Positions 22,936-34,467 are shown, counted from the first letter of the stretch. The stretch is 64,000 nt of DNA from Prionace glauca (GCA_037974335.1 CM075760.1:31471942-31535941), one strand, 5' to 3'. The notes: generated by a model from the sequence alone, not told the origin. Translations and numbers: made by a program.

Positions 22936-23335
22936 ATATAAAAAAAAGTTCAGAAAGATCGTAATTATTTTCACCAATTACCATCCATTTGCAATTTAAT
23001 AATTTCATTCACCAGATCTCATTCATATATAATGAGGAATATATTTACAGTTACTCTGTGATAAGAAAGCGACGTTGCCTCGGCCCCCATTTATTCCCCA
23101 TTGCTAATTGCATTCAGTAAGCTGGTGGTGAACCGCCTTATTCAATTGCTGCAGAACCTGCAGTGTAGGTACACCGACAGTGCTCTTAGGGAGGGTGTTC
23201 CTGGACTCCGACGCAGCGTAAGTAAAGGAGTGGTCCAAGAGACGTTTGTGAGTGTCTTGGAGAGGAGTTTACAGCCAGGGTTGTTCCAATTCCCCAGTTA
23301 TCATCAACTCATACAGATAAACAATTAATTCACCA
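22936..23335. repeat. Duplicated Ig-cluster flank, copy B, left part with Rex-like LINE
   Basis: 22,945-23,080 matches 12,386-12,500. The reverse-oriented Rex-like LINE starts here too (23,090-23,330: 'ggtggtgaaccgcc', 'aattgctgcagaacctg', 'aggtacaccgacagtgct'). The shared insertion point supports common descent of the two flanks. Confidence 0.65.
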
Positions 23336-23344
23336 ATTATATTC

Positions 23345-23860
23345 ATCAGTTTGATAAAAGCAAAATACTGCAGATTCTGGAAACTGAAACAAAAATAATG
23401 AATGCTGGAAAATCTCAACGAGTCTGACAGCATCTGTGGAGAGAGAATAGAGCCAACGTTTCGAGTCAGTGTGGTTTTTTTTGGAAGAAATTGAAGAGGA
23501 TGATGACATTGAGAAATGATGTGGGTGGACAGGGATTAGGATTTTTTTGAGAATATAGTTTCTGATTGGGATGTTGATTAGTTTAGGATGAAGAAGTTTG
23601 TTCTGATATTTGGGATCACTCTGTGAATTGATGCAGCTTATGTGAGTGTCTCGAAATAGTATCTATTATTTCTGTTATTCCCATCTCACAGGAAATTTAT
23701 GCAGCTTTTCTAACACGTTGCAGGAAGCAATGATGATCTATCCATAGCAGCAGGGATACTCTGCCGAAGGGTCATCCAGATGTGAAACAAAGTCTCTATT
23801 CTGTCTCCACAGATGTTACTGAGATTCTCCAGTATTTTCTGTTTATTTTCGGCATTTCGG
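23345..23860. mobile_element. Pair of SINE-like fragments in opposite orientation
   Basis: Bases 23,345-23,480 carry the repeat in reverse ('gcaaaatactgcagattctg', 'aacgtttcgagtc'). Bases 23,770-23,860 carry part of it forward ('tctccacagatgttactg', 'tctccagtattttctg'). The family is the one in the VH pseudogene (18,960). Between 23,870 and 24,790 there is a CATTCA-rich stretch (24,595-24,715) and no convincing gene. Confidence 0.5.
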
Positions 23861-24794
23861 CATTGATATATAACTGTACTTTGCTTCGTATAATTTATTG
23901 ATATTAAACTTTATTGACAACACATTGGCTTTTTGACACCAAGAAATAAAATCTGTCCCAGAATTCAGTGGGGAATGGAATTAATTCAGACCGAGGATAT
24001 GAACAGCTAACCAGCAGCCTCTGCGCTTCATTGACAAGTCACCACCTCATCATCACACAGAAAGTCCTGACACATAGCTGGAGTGTGTGACGGTTTTCAA
24101 AGTGATGATATAAATGGAACAACCGGCACTTCATGTGAAGTTACTGAATCTTTAAATTCCGAATCATTATTACACTGTTTTGGGAAAAAATGTTACACTT
24201 GTAGTTTTCCAGTGAGCTTCACAAATATTTCTGTTGCTACTTTATTTACTTTTCACCCTGTTGTCTTCACTAATTTGGGTGAGGGTTTGTTGATTGATTT
24301 GTTGTATATGAAAGAAGCAGTATTTTATATAGTACAATCATTCCTCCTCAACCAAATCCCGCTCTCTCTTTCTGTCTTGGATATGAAGATTCAGCATCAG
24401 CAGAGAAATGAACCGTTCCGAACTGCAGGAAAATCTCCCCCTACTCTTCAAGAGGATCAGCTTGCTAACTCCCGAGAAACTCGGAATGTATTTCACCCAG
24501 ACACTCTGGAAGGATTGATGGACACACATTGAATAAAGGAGTTGTTTCAATTTATGAAGTAGTCAAACACAAATATGGAAATGTAGAACAACATCATTCA
24601 GTCCCATTTATCAATGAATCCACCAATCCATTCAGTAATTCCTCAATCAAAATATTCAGGCATCCAACAGTCATTCATCCATCAGTCATTCAAATGTCAT
24701 TCATTCCTGTGTCAACACAGTCATACATTTATTGTTTGTGTAGATGGTGACATCAATTATTTTAATTGATCCAGTGATCCAGAGACCCAGGGCA

Positions 24795-26600
24795 ATGATG
24801 TGAGGACAAGGATTTAAGTCGGACCGTTCCCGCAGGTAGATTTTGAATTCTATTGATAAATCTGGAATGGATACTAATTGCAATCATTGGAACCGCTCTG
24901 ATTCCCCAATGGAGGAAATCTTCCATCCCTACATTGTCTCACAAGGATATAACTGCCGACTGAAAGCAAAATAGCTGACTCTTTAATATCTACAGAAGTG
25001 TCCTCGAAAACCAGTCAATTTAAGGGAATTTGGGACAGGCAAAGAGTGTTGGTCTTTCCAAACAAACATCCCATGGAAAGATAAAAGGAAATAAAATATA
25101 AATGTGCATGCTCAAATATAATAGCATATATCGTCTCTCTGAGCCATTTCTCAGTCTGCCTGTGATTATTTCTGTCCGTCCATCACAATATCCTGATGTG
25201 TTGGAAAAATCATCATTGTTGTTAATAGGGTGCCAGAGAAGGTGGAAAATAATCCTTTCTTTCGAGATGGGAAAACATCATCCAGATTTATAACTTCCAA
25301 AAATTCAAGTGCCTCCAGTACTGTTGCTGGGTAGATTTGTTTATAAATTGACCTTACTGACAACATGCAGGGTTTTAAGTTGGCTTGGAGCCAAGCGGTC
25401 AGTGCTGATGAAACTGATCTTTGATCTACTGCACAAATACCCCCAGATGTTTCCTGTTAATAACTCTGAGCATTTGACACCAGCCTGGATTGCTGCCAAA
25501 CACTGTGTGGAACAGATTAGCGTGAAGCTCAATGGACAACATGGGATTCAGACATTTAAACAGTAAATGATTCATCCCCACAAGAAAGACACATTTTACA
25601 TCGTAATCATTCTCATCAAATATTTTCATTCAGTGTCCTGTTCATTGTCTGAGTACATAGTATCGCAAAACAATAAAGCGACCGGATGATTTTTTTCATT
25701 TGTATAGTTTCCGAGTAAATTTCATTCCAATAATTAAAGTCTGTTTATTAATCACTTCATGAAATGAGAGAGAGAGATGTTGATGGGCCCAGTTCCCCAG
25801 TGAAGTAAAATCGGTGCAATGACATTAAACAACATCATAAAACTGACATGAACACCGGGGATTCCTGGAATATTCTGAAAGTTCTGCACCCTATTGAAAC
25901 AGCATCGTCTCTTGTACCTGATTAGCACCGTGTTCTATTGTACAGTATAATCTGATTTCTGTTATTGAAGAGTTCCTCTCATAGCTGCCAATGAGTGGAG
26001 AAATGATCAGTTCATAACCTGATTCAATGGAAGATAAAACATTTATTCTTGTGATATTGTGCAATGTGCCGCAAAGTCCTGATATGCTGTACTCCCAATA
26101 CCAGTGTATGTTAGACAGACGGTGGCCAATAGAGTGAGTTGCAATGACCTGGATGCTGAAGGAGAACTTTAATGATCTCAGTGTCCGTTCCGATTCATTA
26201 ACTTCTCCGTCAAAAATCAATTTAATTTTATGTTTCTCTGTCAACTCACTATTTAATTATCAGGAGGTTGGGATTCTCATTATTTTCAAAGGCCTGTCTT
26301 CGAGATTGGGACAGTTTGACAAATATAAGGAGAAACATTGTATTGTGTGAGAGTTTCTTCTCATCTCCAAACCCAAATTGATTCTATATACACTGTATAT
26401 AGAATCACTTTGTATGTTCTACATATTTAATTACAGAAATCGATGGTATTTCTTCTGATAAATTGTGCTTTGTTATTGTAATGTGGCAGAGACTCGGAAT
26501 TGTTGCAAAATTGTCTAATGTTCCAAAATGTCATTTCATCATTTTTAGATTTATTTTCTTGTTGGGGGTGTGGTAATAAAATCACCATTTTTACAATGGA
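24795..26600. repeat. Duplicated Ig-cluster flank, copy B (upstream of VH)
   Basis: Partner of 15,770-17,350. The match also picks up again beyond the SINE cluster in copy A: 'aattacagaaatcgat..tattcttct' near 26,430 resembles 18,075-18,110. It leads directly into the promoter of the working VH. The region starts with the interspersed repeat family also seen at 55,925. Confidence 0.75.
26380..26406. other. Perfect 27-nt AT-rich palindrome
   Basis: Left arm gattctatataca (26,380-26,392), centre c, right arm tgtatatagaatc (26,394-26,406). All 13 pairs match. It lies 540 bases before the VH leader. It could extrude as a cruciform or be the relic of a small inverted-repeat element. Function unknown. 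Confidence 0.9.
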
Positions 26601-26784
26601 ATGAGTTATTTTAAAAGTAAAGAGATGATGAACTGTAACATCACCATCAGAAATAATGGGGACAATACAATGAACATTTCAGCCAAACAAATATCCCGAT
26701 ACAGATAAAATGCCCATTTTAATATTAATCTATTGTAAATCTCCGAGTCCATTCTGTTGGGGGTGTGGAAGGTGGGACGTGGAT

Positions 26785-26858
26785 CCAGGCGCCGCCTCCA
26801 GCAGGGAATCAACAGGCGGCGCCTGGAAAGCCGCCCCCTTCTGCCGGGTATTTAAATA
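26785..26858 (+). promoter_or_regulatory. VH promoter: GC-rich inverted repeat plus TATA-like box
   Basis: A TATA-like tatttaaata (26,849-26,858) lies 90 bases before the leader ATG. Just upstream is a perfect 13-base inverted repeat, CCAGGCGCCGCCT (26,785-26,797) and its complement (26,814-26,826), with a 16-base loop. This sits in a short GC-rich patch (26,760-26,900) surrounded by AT-rich DNA. I saw no octamer (ATGCAAAT or its reverse) between here and 26,400. Assignment as promoter rests on position and the TATA-like box. Confidence 0.65.
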
Positions 26859-26947
26859 CCGCTCACTGGGACCGGAATCCAACAGTCCGGGAGCTGGTTT
26901 GTTCACCGAGTTCCTGTCACAACCATTTCCCCCAAATCACCAGAAAG

Positions 26948-26993
26948 ATGAGGTCGGCCATTTCTCTCAGTTTGTTGCTGACTTTCTTATCTG
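26948..26993 (+). CDS. IgM heavy chain leader exon (L-part 1)
   Basis: Encodes the signal peptide that sends the heavy chain into the endoplasmic reticulum. With the first bases of the V exon it reads MRSAISLSLLLTFLSGVQS, a basic start, a leucine-rich core and a signal-peptidase-like end. The exon is 46 bases and ends ctg|gtgagt, a strong donor, leaving one base of a split Gly codon. The start is the first ATG after the TATA-like box, in the context aagatga. The intron to the V exon is 133 bases, typical for VH leaders. Confidence 0.92.
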
Positions 26994-27126
26994 GTGAGTA
27001 TTTTTTTTATTATTGTTCAAGTTTCTCACTGTTACTGTCTCAGTGTTAGTGTCTCTCTGGAATGTTCCAGACTCAGCAATCATTTCACTAAGATTAATCC
27101 CTGGTGTTTTTGATCTATTTTTACAG

Positions 27127-27431
27127 GTGTCCAGTCGGATGTTGTGTTGACCCAGCCAGAGGCAGCGACCGGGGGTCCCGGAGGTTCCCTGAAACTGACC
27201 TGTGAAGCCAGCGGGTTCAATCTTGGCAGCAACGGCATGGGTTGGATCCGGCAGGTTCCCGGACAGGGCCTGGAGTGGCTGGTTTACTACTATAGTTCAT
27301 CTGACAACAGCTACGCCCCATCAATTAAGGGTCGATTTACTGCGTCCAAAGACACTTCAAACAACATCTTCTCTTTGGACATGAGGAGCCTGAAGATTGA
27401 AGACACGGCCATCTATTACTGTGCCAGAGAC
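27127..27431 (+). CDS. VH segment, germline, functional-looking
   Basis: Immunoglobulin heavy-chain variable segment: one face of the antigen-binding site of IgM. It starts after acceptor ttttacag and is open to the RSS. Framework 1 reads DVVLTQPEA with the core cysteine in LTC. CDR1 is followed by MGWIRQ with the core tryptophan, then GQGLEWL. FR3 reads [11 protein letters not shown], and the end is [11 protein letters not shown] with the second cysteine. The DVVLTQPE start is typical of shark VH. All hallmark residues are present with no stop, so it should rearrange and express. Only one VH was found in this cluster, as in other shark IgH clusters. A decayed relative is at 18,300-19,125. 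Confidence 0.95.
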
Positions 27432-27470
27432 CACAGCGAGAGGATCCAGGGCTTCACCCGGACAAGAACA
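27432..27470 (+). promoter_or_regulatory. VH recombination signal (23-bp spacer)
   Basis: Heptamer cacagcg (27,432-27,438), 23-base spacer, nonamer acaagaaca (27,462-27,470). The first three heptamer bases, CAC, are perfect. Under the 12/23 rule it can join the 12-spacer 5' signal of D1 or D2. Confidence 0.92.
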
Positions 27471-27816
27471 GCCCGGGAGGGGATTCCGCAACTTCCATCA
27501 TAACCTGAAGGTCAGTATCTGTTTTAAATGCAATATGATCGAGGCTGGTCACAACCAAACTATAATCGCGTTAAAAAAAAGTAACACAGAATGTATTTAA
27601 CAGTAAAACTTCCCAAACTCACCGATATAACTGGTGAGCTTTTCACTGACTTTATATTCATTGTACTGTCGGCAAGTACCACACACGATATATTACTCTT
27701 GTTAATATTTCTGATAGATTGTGTTGTATAAACATTTGCCTACATTTTACATTAGAGCGAAATTAATGGTCCTTTTAAAGTGAATATTGAACAGCAGTAC
27801 TGAACAGAGTGAGTGC

Positions 27817-27897
27817 AGTTTTTGTATGGGTGTGTGTCACTGTGATATACTATGGGAGTCACAGTGCTGAGAAAAGCGCCATCCTCATACAAAAACC
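27817..27897 (+). other. D1 segment with 12-RSS (5') and 22-RSS (3')
   Basis: 5' nonamer agtttttgt (27,817-27,825), 12-base spacer, heptamer cactgtg (27,838-27,844). The coding D is atatactatgggagt (27,845-27,859). The 3' heptamer is cacagtg (27,860-27,866), with a 22-base spacer and nonamer acaaaaacc (27,889-27,897). The 12/22 asymmetry fits the D1 type of shark IgH clusters and permits V-D1 and D1-D2 joining but not D1-J, whose signal is also of the long type. It adds CDR3 residues; one frame reads IYYGS. Confidence 0.93.
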
Positions 27898-28206
27898 TCA
27901 GAAAAGGACGTCGCTTAAATTTGTGACCAATGCCATTGCCGAATGCCAAAGTAAATGAGGGTTCAACAAAATAATACTGAGAAACAGCTTTGTTTCTTTT
28001 TAAGATGTAAAATGCTTCAATTTTATTGTTATTGATTTACACGCTGAATGTGCACAGAGAGTGTAAAAGTTTCTAACCCCTTTTATCAATATCATGACCA
28101 GTAAAAATTGAAATATCTCACTGACTCACCCTTAACGAGCTGGAAACAGGCTTTTGAAAGAGCAGTGAAATTAACTGTCTGTATTTTATAGTTAACAGTC
28201 CGCCTC

Positions 28207-28274
28207 AGTATTTGTCATGTTGTGTCTCACTGTGATTACTGGATGGCACAGCAGTTACTGTCAATACAAAAACC
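28207..28274 (+). other. D2 segment with 12-RSS on both sides
   Basis: 5' nonamer agtatttgt (28,207-28,215), 12-base spacer, heptamer cactgtg (28,228-28,234). The coding D is attactggatgg (28,235-28,246). The 3' heptamer is cacagca (28,247-28,253), with a 12-base spacer and nonamer acaaaaacc (28,266-28,274). It can accept D1 or VH on its left and join JH on its right. The V-D1, D1-D2 and D2-J gaps are all about 310-345 bases, the even spacing known from shark clusters. Confidence 0.92.
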
Positions 28275-28599
28275 CCTCAGCACTGATTGACTGAAACTGG
28301 ATCAGTGTCACTTTTAAATCCCTACTGTAATCACAGTACAGTATTATTTATGTCCAGCACTGACCACATGGCAGGAATAAACATGGAAAATCTTGATAAT
28401 TACTCAATTATCGATGTGTGTTTTCAACAACATGTTCACCTGTAACTCTGTGAAATATAAAACTTTAGGGTCATTTATGAATGTCAAATGATATCCAGAA
28501 ATACAATTATAATCTAATAAACATTAATTGATTTTGCTTTTCCTTGGGTTTGTGGATATTTAAAATAATGGTGATTTTGTCTCTATTTTGTGCATGGAC

Positions 28600-28638
28600 G
28601 GTTATTGGATGACACAGCGTACGGAATGTGACACTGTG
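28600..28638 (+). promoter_or_regulatory. JH recombination signal (23-bp spacer)
   Basis: Nonamer ggttattgg (28,600-28,608), 23-base spacer, heptamer cactgtg (28,632-28,638). The nonamer differs from consensus at two places. The heptamer is perfect. Confidence 0.88.
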
Positions 28639-28686
28639 ACTACTTCGATTACTGGGGACAAGGGACCATGGTGACGGTGACTACAG
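28639..28686 (+). CDS. JH segment
   Basis: Joining segment encoding YFDYWGQGTMVTVTT, with the WGQG bulge that closes the V-domain fold. It ends acag|gtaaga, a good donor, leaving one base (g) that joins 'cg' of CH1 to make Ala. Forty-eight bases from the heptamer. Being separate from VH and the D segments shows the cluster is in germline, not pre-joined, configuration. Confidence 0.95.
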
Positions 28687-28699
28687 GTAAGAACCATCC

Positions 28700-30160
28700 A
28701 CTTATTGAGTAACTGGTTTACATGTGTCTTTGTTTTATATTTTTATCTGTACTAATAATCCATGTGGTAACATAAATGTGAGTTTGGTGGATTCTCGGTT
28801 CAGAATTGTTCCAATGTTTCCTGTGAATCTGCTGCAAAGGGGTTTTAGAATTCTGCTCTTTCTGGACAATACGTACTGCTGAGGGATTCAATCCCAAATT
28901 GTTGGGATTTTGTGTTTATCTGTTGAGGTTATTGTGTGGTTGGGTTACTTTAAAATCCGAATGTCTGTTATACAATTCAGCGTTTCTGCAGCGTTTAATC
29001 TCGGTGACATCTAGTGGCTGCGGTTTGTACCATCTACTGCACAAGTGTTTGAAATTTAAACCAAAAATTTAAAAAATCTAACATTTCTATATTTATCCAG
29101 TGAAAATGTTCCACTCACTCACAATGCTGGTGCTGCTGTGCAATATTTTCTGCTTGTTCGAAACATTAATTAGTTTGGTGTTGGGCGAATTGACTGGAAT
29201 TTATACTAAACATTTCTCTAAATGTTATATTTGATTCTGTTGAAAGTGTTTGTAGAATTGTGCTGCGTCTGCCTGAAGCGGGGTTCAGTCTCTCAGTGAT
29301 GCGTTTTTTTTTTCCTCTGGTGAGGAGATTATAAATCTGGGTGACTTTAAATACGTAAAATTTGTGAATTAATTTTTTGTTTCTGCATTGTTTGAATTCA
29401 GTGACACTGAGCTGTTACACATTTTGTGATTGAATATGAACATTCTGCGGGTCGCAACTGCTTGATGCATAACTGCAGGGAGAAATAAAGCAGGCTTTAT
29501 TGTATTTGTATGTTTAAAATCTTTAGTCATAACGGCTTAAGCCGCTCGTTCAGAACATAGTTTGTCACTGCATTCAGATTTTGGGGTATCTGCAATGTTT
29601 AATCTCGGTGGCATTTGATGGCTGGAACTTTTACCATCCAAATGTTTAAATATGTTTGAAATATGACCCAATATGAATAAGATGTGATAAAGTTTCAACG
29701 CTAATTTGTTGGACAAATTCCACCTCCTCGCAATGCTATTGCTATTATTCTAGATTTCTGTTTAGTTTAATAATTGGTTAAGAGCTGGTTTGCTAAATTC
29801 GATATTGAGATTTATTTTGCAATGTTACATTTGATTCTGTTGAATGGATAATTGATCTGTTTTTCTGTGAAGTGGATTCATTCCCTCATTGATGTGTTTT
29901 GTTGTGTTTCTGCTGAGGAGATTCTGTGGTGCAGTCACTGTGAATGTTTAAAATTTGTGCTATGGTTTGGCTTTGTGGCATTATTTCTGTGTTGTTTAAA
30001 TAGTGTATAACGGTGCCATTGAGAGTTTAGATGTTTTCTGGTTGAACAGAAACAATCTTTGAGTTTGAAAATCCATGTAGGGAGAAAACAAGCAGGTTGG
30101 GGGGAAAGAACACCTAAAAGATATTACAGCATTTTTATAAATTTTAAACAACGCTTACAA
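28700..30160. repeat. AT-rich J-C intron with old tandem duplication (~600 bp period)
   Basis: Segments near 28,980-29,350 recur about 600 bases later. Examples: 'tttaatctcggtgacat' / 'tttaatctcggtggcat' (28,997 and 29,597), 'atttgattctgttgaa' (29,229 and 29,831) and 'gaggagatt' (29,324 and 29,922). A third, weaker unit may start near 28,800. No coding sequence was seen. Confidence 0.6.
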
Positions 30161-30869
30161 ATTCAAGTGAGTCATGACTTACAACGCTCATTCGGACACT
30201 AAGTCTTTGCTGCAATCACAAACTTCCCATGAACAAGTTTAATAGTAAAATTAATGTAAATCAAAGAATTATTAATCGGTAATTTAACTCCATATTCACC
30301 ACAGATTATTTTATATTAATAATTTAGCAATAATCCCCTTTAATAGTTCTGTTGTATATTTCACACAATTAACATTTTCCAGACTGGAAATATTTTGTGA
30401 CAATTCCAGAAGCTATTTCAATGATAACCTGCTGTTTTCACAGCCGTGCTCAGTTGAACAAGATACTTTGCATTAATCGGTACATCCCAGATTAAATTCA
30501 CATTTACTGGAATACGAGTTTTGCAGAATAATTTCCTTTTTGGAAATTTTTGTATCCGATTATTAATTTTTTTCTATGCAATTGGAACCAGATTATCCGT
30601 TCTAAGTATTTTTTTAAATTAGATACCGAGATAATTAATTACTTTTCACATCTCAAAATTTGTGAAATTGTTTAGTGTTCCTCAATTGTTTTTACATTGT
30701 TTACGCTCAGTGAAACTGAGCAGTTCTGGCGAAATGAAAATAAAATTGCCTTTGAATATTCTTGTAGGGATAAAGCAGAAAAGTTTCGGAAAATAAAATA
30801 AATATATGTTAGGGCATTTTATTCATGTTAACTAATGGTTACATATTAAAATAAAACATGAATTACAAT

Positions 30870-32500
30870 TCACTGTACCTCTGTTAGGGACATTACACTG
30901 CCCTGAATCTGTTATATTCGAAGTCCTCATTTTCAGAAAAATAATTGCCCAGTTTTTGTGATTTGAGACAGTCAGGGAGAAATAGTTAAAAGGCAAAGGG
31001 AGTTTTAAAATGAACAGCAGGTTAATTTAAAATTTTTATTGATTTTTTCACTGTTGTAATTTGACCTTTGATCAATTAGAATCAAACAGTTTATAAAAAT
31101 TTGACAGACTGAACACAGTTTTCTGACAGATGGAATTCGCTGACACTCAAGTAAAATTGTTCAAATGATTGTCTTTGAATTGTAGTAAAGTGTCAACAGA
31201 AACTGGCTACCGACTGACAATTAAATGCTTGAAATTCAAAAAGATTATATAAAAATAATATGATATTATAAATACTATAAAAATAATATTAGCTCAGCAC
31301 TTAATAACATCATGTCTCCCATTAATGTTAAACACAGAATAAATGACAGAATGGAAGAATAAATGACAGAATGGAAGAATTCATACTAACTGAAGCTTAT
31401 GTTTAATTCTTATTAAATATTATAATAAAGAAAAGGTTGAGACTTATATTCTGCATCGTGTTTTCAGCGTTACAGAGGATTTGAATCAATTATCGTCTCT
31501 GTGTTTGCACTGTTTAATTCAGGTCTTCTTTAATTAAACAATGTGTTCAGTAATGAAGTTGTTATATGGGTGGCCTAAATTATTAAATCTAGGAAACAGT
31601 ATTATTGATTTCAAACGGCCAGGCCGTTACAGTCTGGACAAACTCAGAAATCTGCATTTTTAACACGTTTGTTCGTTGTAATAAGATATTTGTAGTAAAA
31701 GTGAAAAAGTAAAATATTACAATGTGATTAGATTTAAGTAAATGAATGACAGATGTTTGAATGTTTCCATTCAGTAATTTGAAATTATAGTTTAACATTG
31801 AGATTTAATTGTAACCTAATTATTTAACAATGTTGGGGGCAGAAGCACGTTTTGAATGATTGAAAACTCATTTTATTACAGAGAACAAATCAGCTGACAG
31901 GAGAACTAACTGACAATTAACAATAACTTAAAATGTAATATTAACGCTGATTAATTCAAAACAAAAGACCTTGAATATTGCACTAGCGTGCAAAATATCA
32001 TCAGTCTTAGAGAATATTTAATTGTATCAAAATGAATTCAAAAACAAAACATTTCTTTATTCAGCTGTGCTCGGCTCGATAAGTTGTTTTGCCTGGATAA
32101 TTTTGTTGATTACATTTAATTAAGAAATTAGATCCAATCAGGTAACAATTTTCAATGTAAATATTTCCCGGTTTGTTTAATTCTTAGTGTGTCACTGTAT
32201 CTCTGTTAGGGACATTGAACTGTTACTGTGTCACTGTATCTCTGATAGGGATATTGAACTGTCCTGAATCTGTTATTTTTGCTCATTTTCAGCGAAATTA
32301 CATTTTTACACAATTTTCGCGAAGTGATACAGGCAGAGAGAAATAATTAAAAGTCGAGAGGAGTTCTGAATACCCGTTTAATTTGAAATAGGTTATTGAT
32401 TTTCTGTTGTAACTTGACTATTGATTAATGAGAATCCAACAGTTTGAAATTGACAGATTGAACAGATCTTTCTGCTGGGAACTCGACTGTTGAACTGTTT
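30870..32500. repeat. Direct repeat pair 1.31 kb apart in the J-C intron
   Basis: 30,880-31,140 and 32,190-32,490 share 'ctctgttagggacatt', 'gtcctgaatctgttat', 'aaataattaaaag' and 'aatttgacagactgaacac / aattgacagattgaacag' in the same order. A small 40-base duplication sits inside the second copy. The intron grew partly by duplication. The DNA between (31,150-32,180) is AT-rich with no feature except a 20-base tandem copy at 31,337-31,376. Confidence 0.65.
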
Positions 32501-32574
32501 GTGTCTGTTCTGTTTCTGGGCGTATGGTCACTGTGTTGGGACCAGGAATCTCCCTGACTGGTTATAAATCTTTT

Positions 32575-32650
32575 AAGAACATAAGAAATAGGAGCAGGAG
32601 TAGGCCATCTGGCCCTTCGAGCCTGCCCCGCCATTCAATAAGATCATGGC
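32575..32650 (-). mobile_element. CR1-like LINE family A 3' tail, reverse
   Basis: 'aagaacataagaaatagg' through 'attcaataagatcatggc', the reversed last 75 bases of family A. The region 32,650-33,000 shows nothing recognisable. Confidence 0.8.
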
Positions 32651-32999
32651 TCCTGTACTGCAGGAAGTGAAATTTGATTTATTTCTTCAATGCACTTGTA
32701 TCTGTGGGAAATGTGACTGTTTGACTCGGTGTCTCAGAAATTAAGTCCCTGAAGCATATTGTGTCCATCAGAGAAGCAGAAACATCAGACTGTTGAGGGA
32801 GAATTGGGTGATTTTTAAGCAGTGATGTACCGGCCTTGGGAATGTTCGATGAACAAATACAAAGTGAGATTTACTATATTGTGCTCCGTACTGTTAGTTT
32901 GACAGTTGAAGGGTCAAATTCACTTGCATATTATTTTTAATCTTCTAAAGGCATTTTAGAGACATTTGCGGGGCCAGAATTTATAATCTCATTGTTCCT

Positions 33000-33470
33000 T
33001 CACAAAATATTGATATGAAGCATCCTTGAACAACTGCAGTCCATATGCTGCAGGCATCCGCCCTGCTGTTAGGCAGGAAGTTCCAGGATTTTGACCCAGC
33101 GATTATGAATGAATTGAGAAATTGTTTCAGGTCAGGATGGTGTGTGTTTTGGAGGGGAGCTTACAGGTTATAGTGTTTCAGATGTGGCTGCTGCCCTTGT
33201 CCTGTTAGGATGTAAAGGCAGCGGGTTTGGACAGTGTAATCTATGGAGCCTTGGTGAGTTGCTGCAGTGCATGTTGTATATAATACACACAGTGCTGACA
33301 CTGCCTGTTAGTGATGGAGAGAGTGAATAGGGTGAATGAGGAGGTGGGTAATCTTGTGGGTGGCTTTGCCCTGGATTGTGTCAGATTGCGTGAGGTTTTA
33401 CAAGTTTCTCTCATTGAGGAAAGAGGAAATTATTTAATTGTGAATGACTTGTGAAAGATTTAAATGTTTT
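33000..33470 (-). mobile_element. Rex/L2-like LINE fragment, reverse
   Basis: Same family and orientation as 12,500-13,220: 'ttgaacaactgcagtccata', 'ggaagttccaggattttgac', 'gagccttggtgagttgctgc'. Broken, non-functional. Confidence 0.7.
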
Positions 33471-33589
33471 CCCAACCCGTGCCCCACAGTCCGTATTGTG
33501 CTCACTTGTCACTCCCACTTACTGTGTGAGTGGGTGAGTATGTGTGGAGTGAGGGTGCTTTTCCAGACTGAATCAGCCAGATAGAGACT

Positions 33590-33958
33590 TACACACATCA
33601 CACACTCTCACACACATAAATACACACAGAGAGACTCTCATATTCTCTCACACATACACACGCACACTTACTTTCTCTCTCATACGATATCTCACACACA
33701 TTCTCTTTCTCTCACGGTCTACATACTCTGTCTCAAATACAAATCCAGACACACTCTCGCTCTCTCAATCAGTCTCTCATCTCTCATATACAAAAACACT
33801 CACACGCACACATCTCCACACACATTCTCTCTTACACGCAGACACACACACACACATAAGCATAGTCTCAGGCTCTCACACACTCTCCCACACTCTGTCA
33901 CACACGCTCAAGTTGTCTCTCATGTATTCACACACTCTCTCACAATTCCTCTTGCACA

Positions 33959-33992
<34 letters not shown>

Positions 33993-34455
33993 ACACACAC
34001 ACATATTTCTATCTCTGTTGCACAGACTATCTAACACCTGTACATTCTTGCTGTCACACACTAGCTCGCTCACACTCTCTCACAAACATAGACCTATGCA
34101 AACACTCTAACTTACACACAAACACAGTCTCTCTCACAAGCACAGTCTCACGCAAACGTTCTCTGTCACACACACAGACACACACACACAATCACACACT
34201 TTGCTTCTATCACCCACGCACATTGCACACATCTTTCTCACTCACACACAATCCCGTGCACACTTCCACACACACATGAACAGTATGTTTGCTTTCTAGT
34301 AGGCACACTGCCCCCTCTTGCAAACGCAGCCCACTGTCTCACACATGTGCAAACACAGTCTGTCACACACAGGCACCTTCACACACACATTCACCCCTCT
34401 CTCTATCAAACACACACCCAAACACACCTCACACACTTTCCACCTCACATACGTC
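33590..34455. repeat. CA/CT-rich microsatellite block
   Basis: Pyrimidine-rich on +, with cacaca and ctctct runs, including a pure (CT) run at 33,963-33,989. It generates false Ser/His/Leu frames. It lies mid J-C intron. Confidence 0.9.
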
Positions 34456-34467
34456 AGAGAGACTGTC

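Noticed and set aside
24083-24532. 149-codon open frame on +
   Set aside because: No recognisable domain, no promoter or splice support, average composition of AT-rich intergenic DNA; likely chance.
33590-34455. CRISPR-like or telomere-like array
   Set aside because: Units are simple CA/CT slippage with no spacers, in a vertebrate genome.
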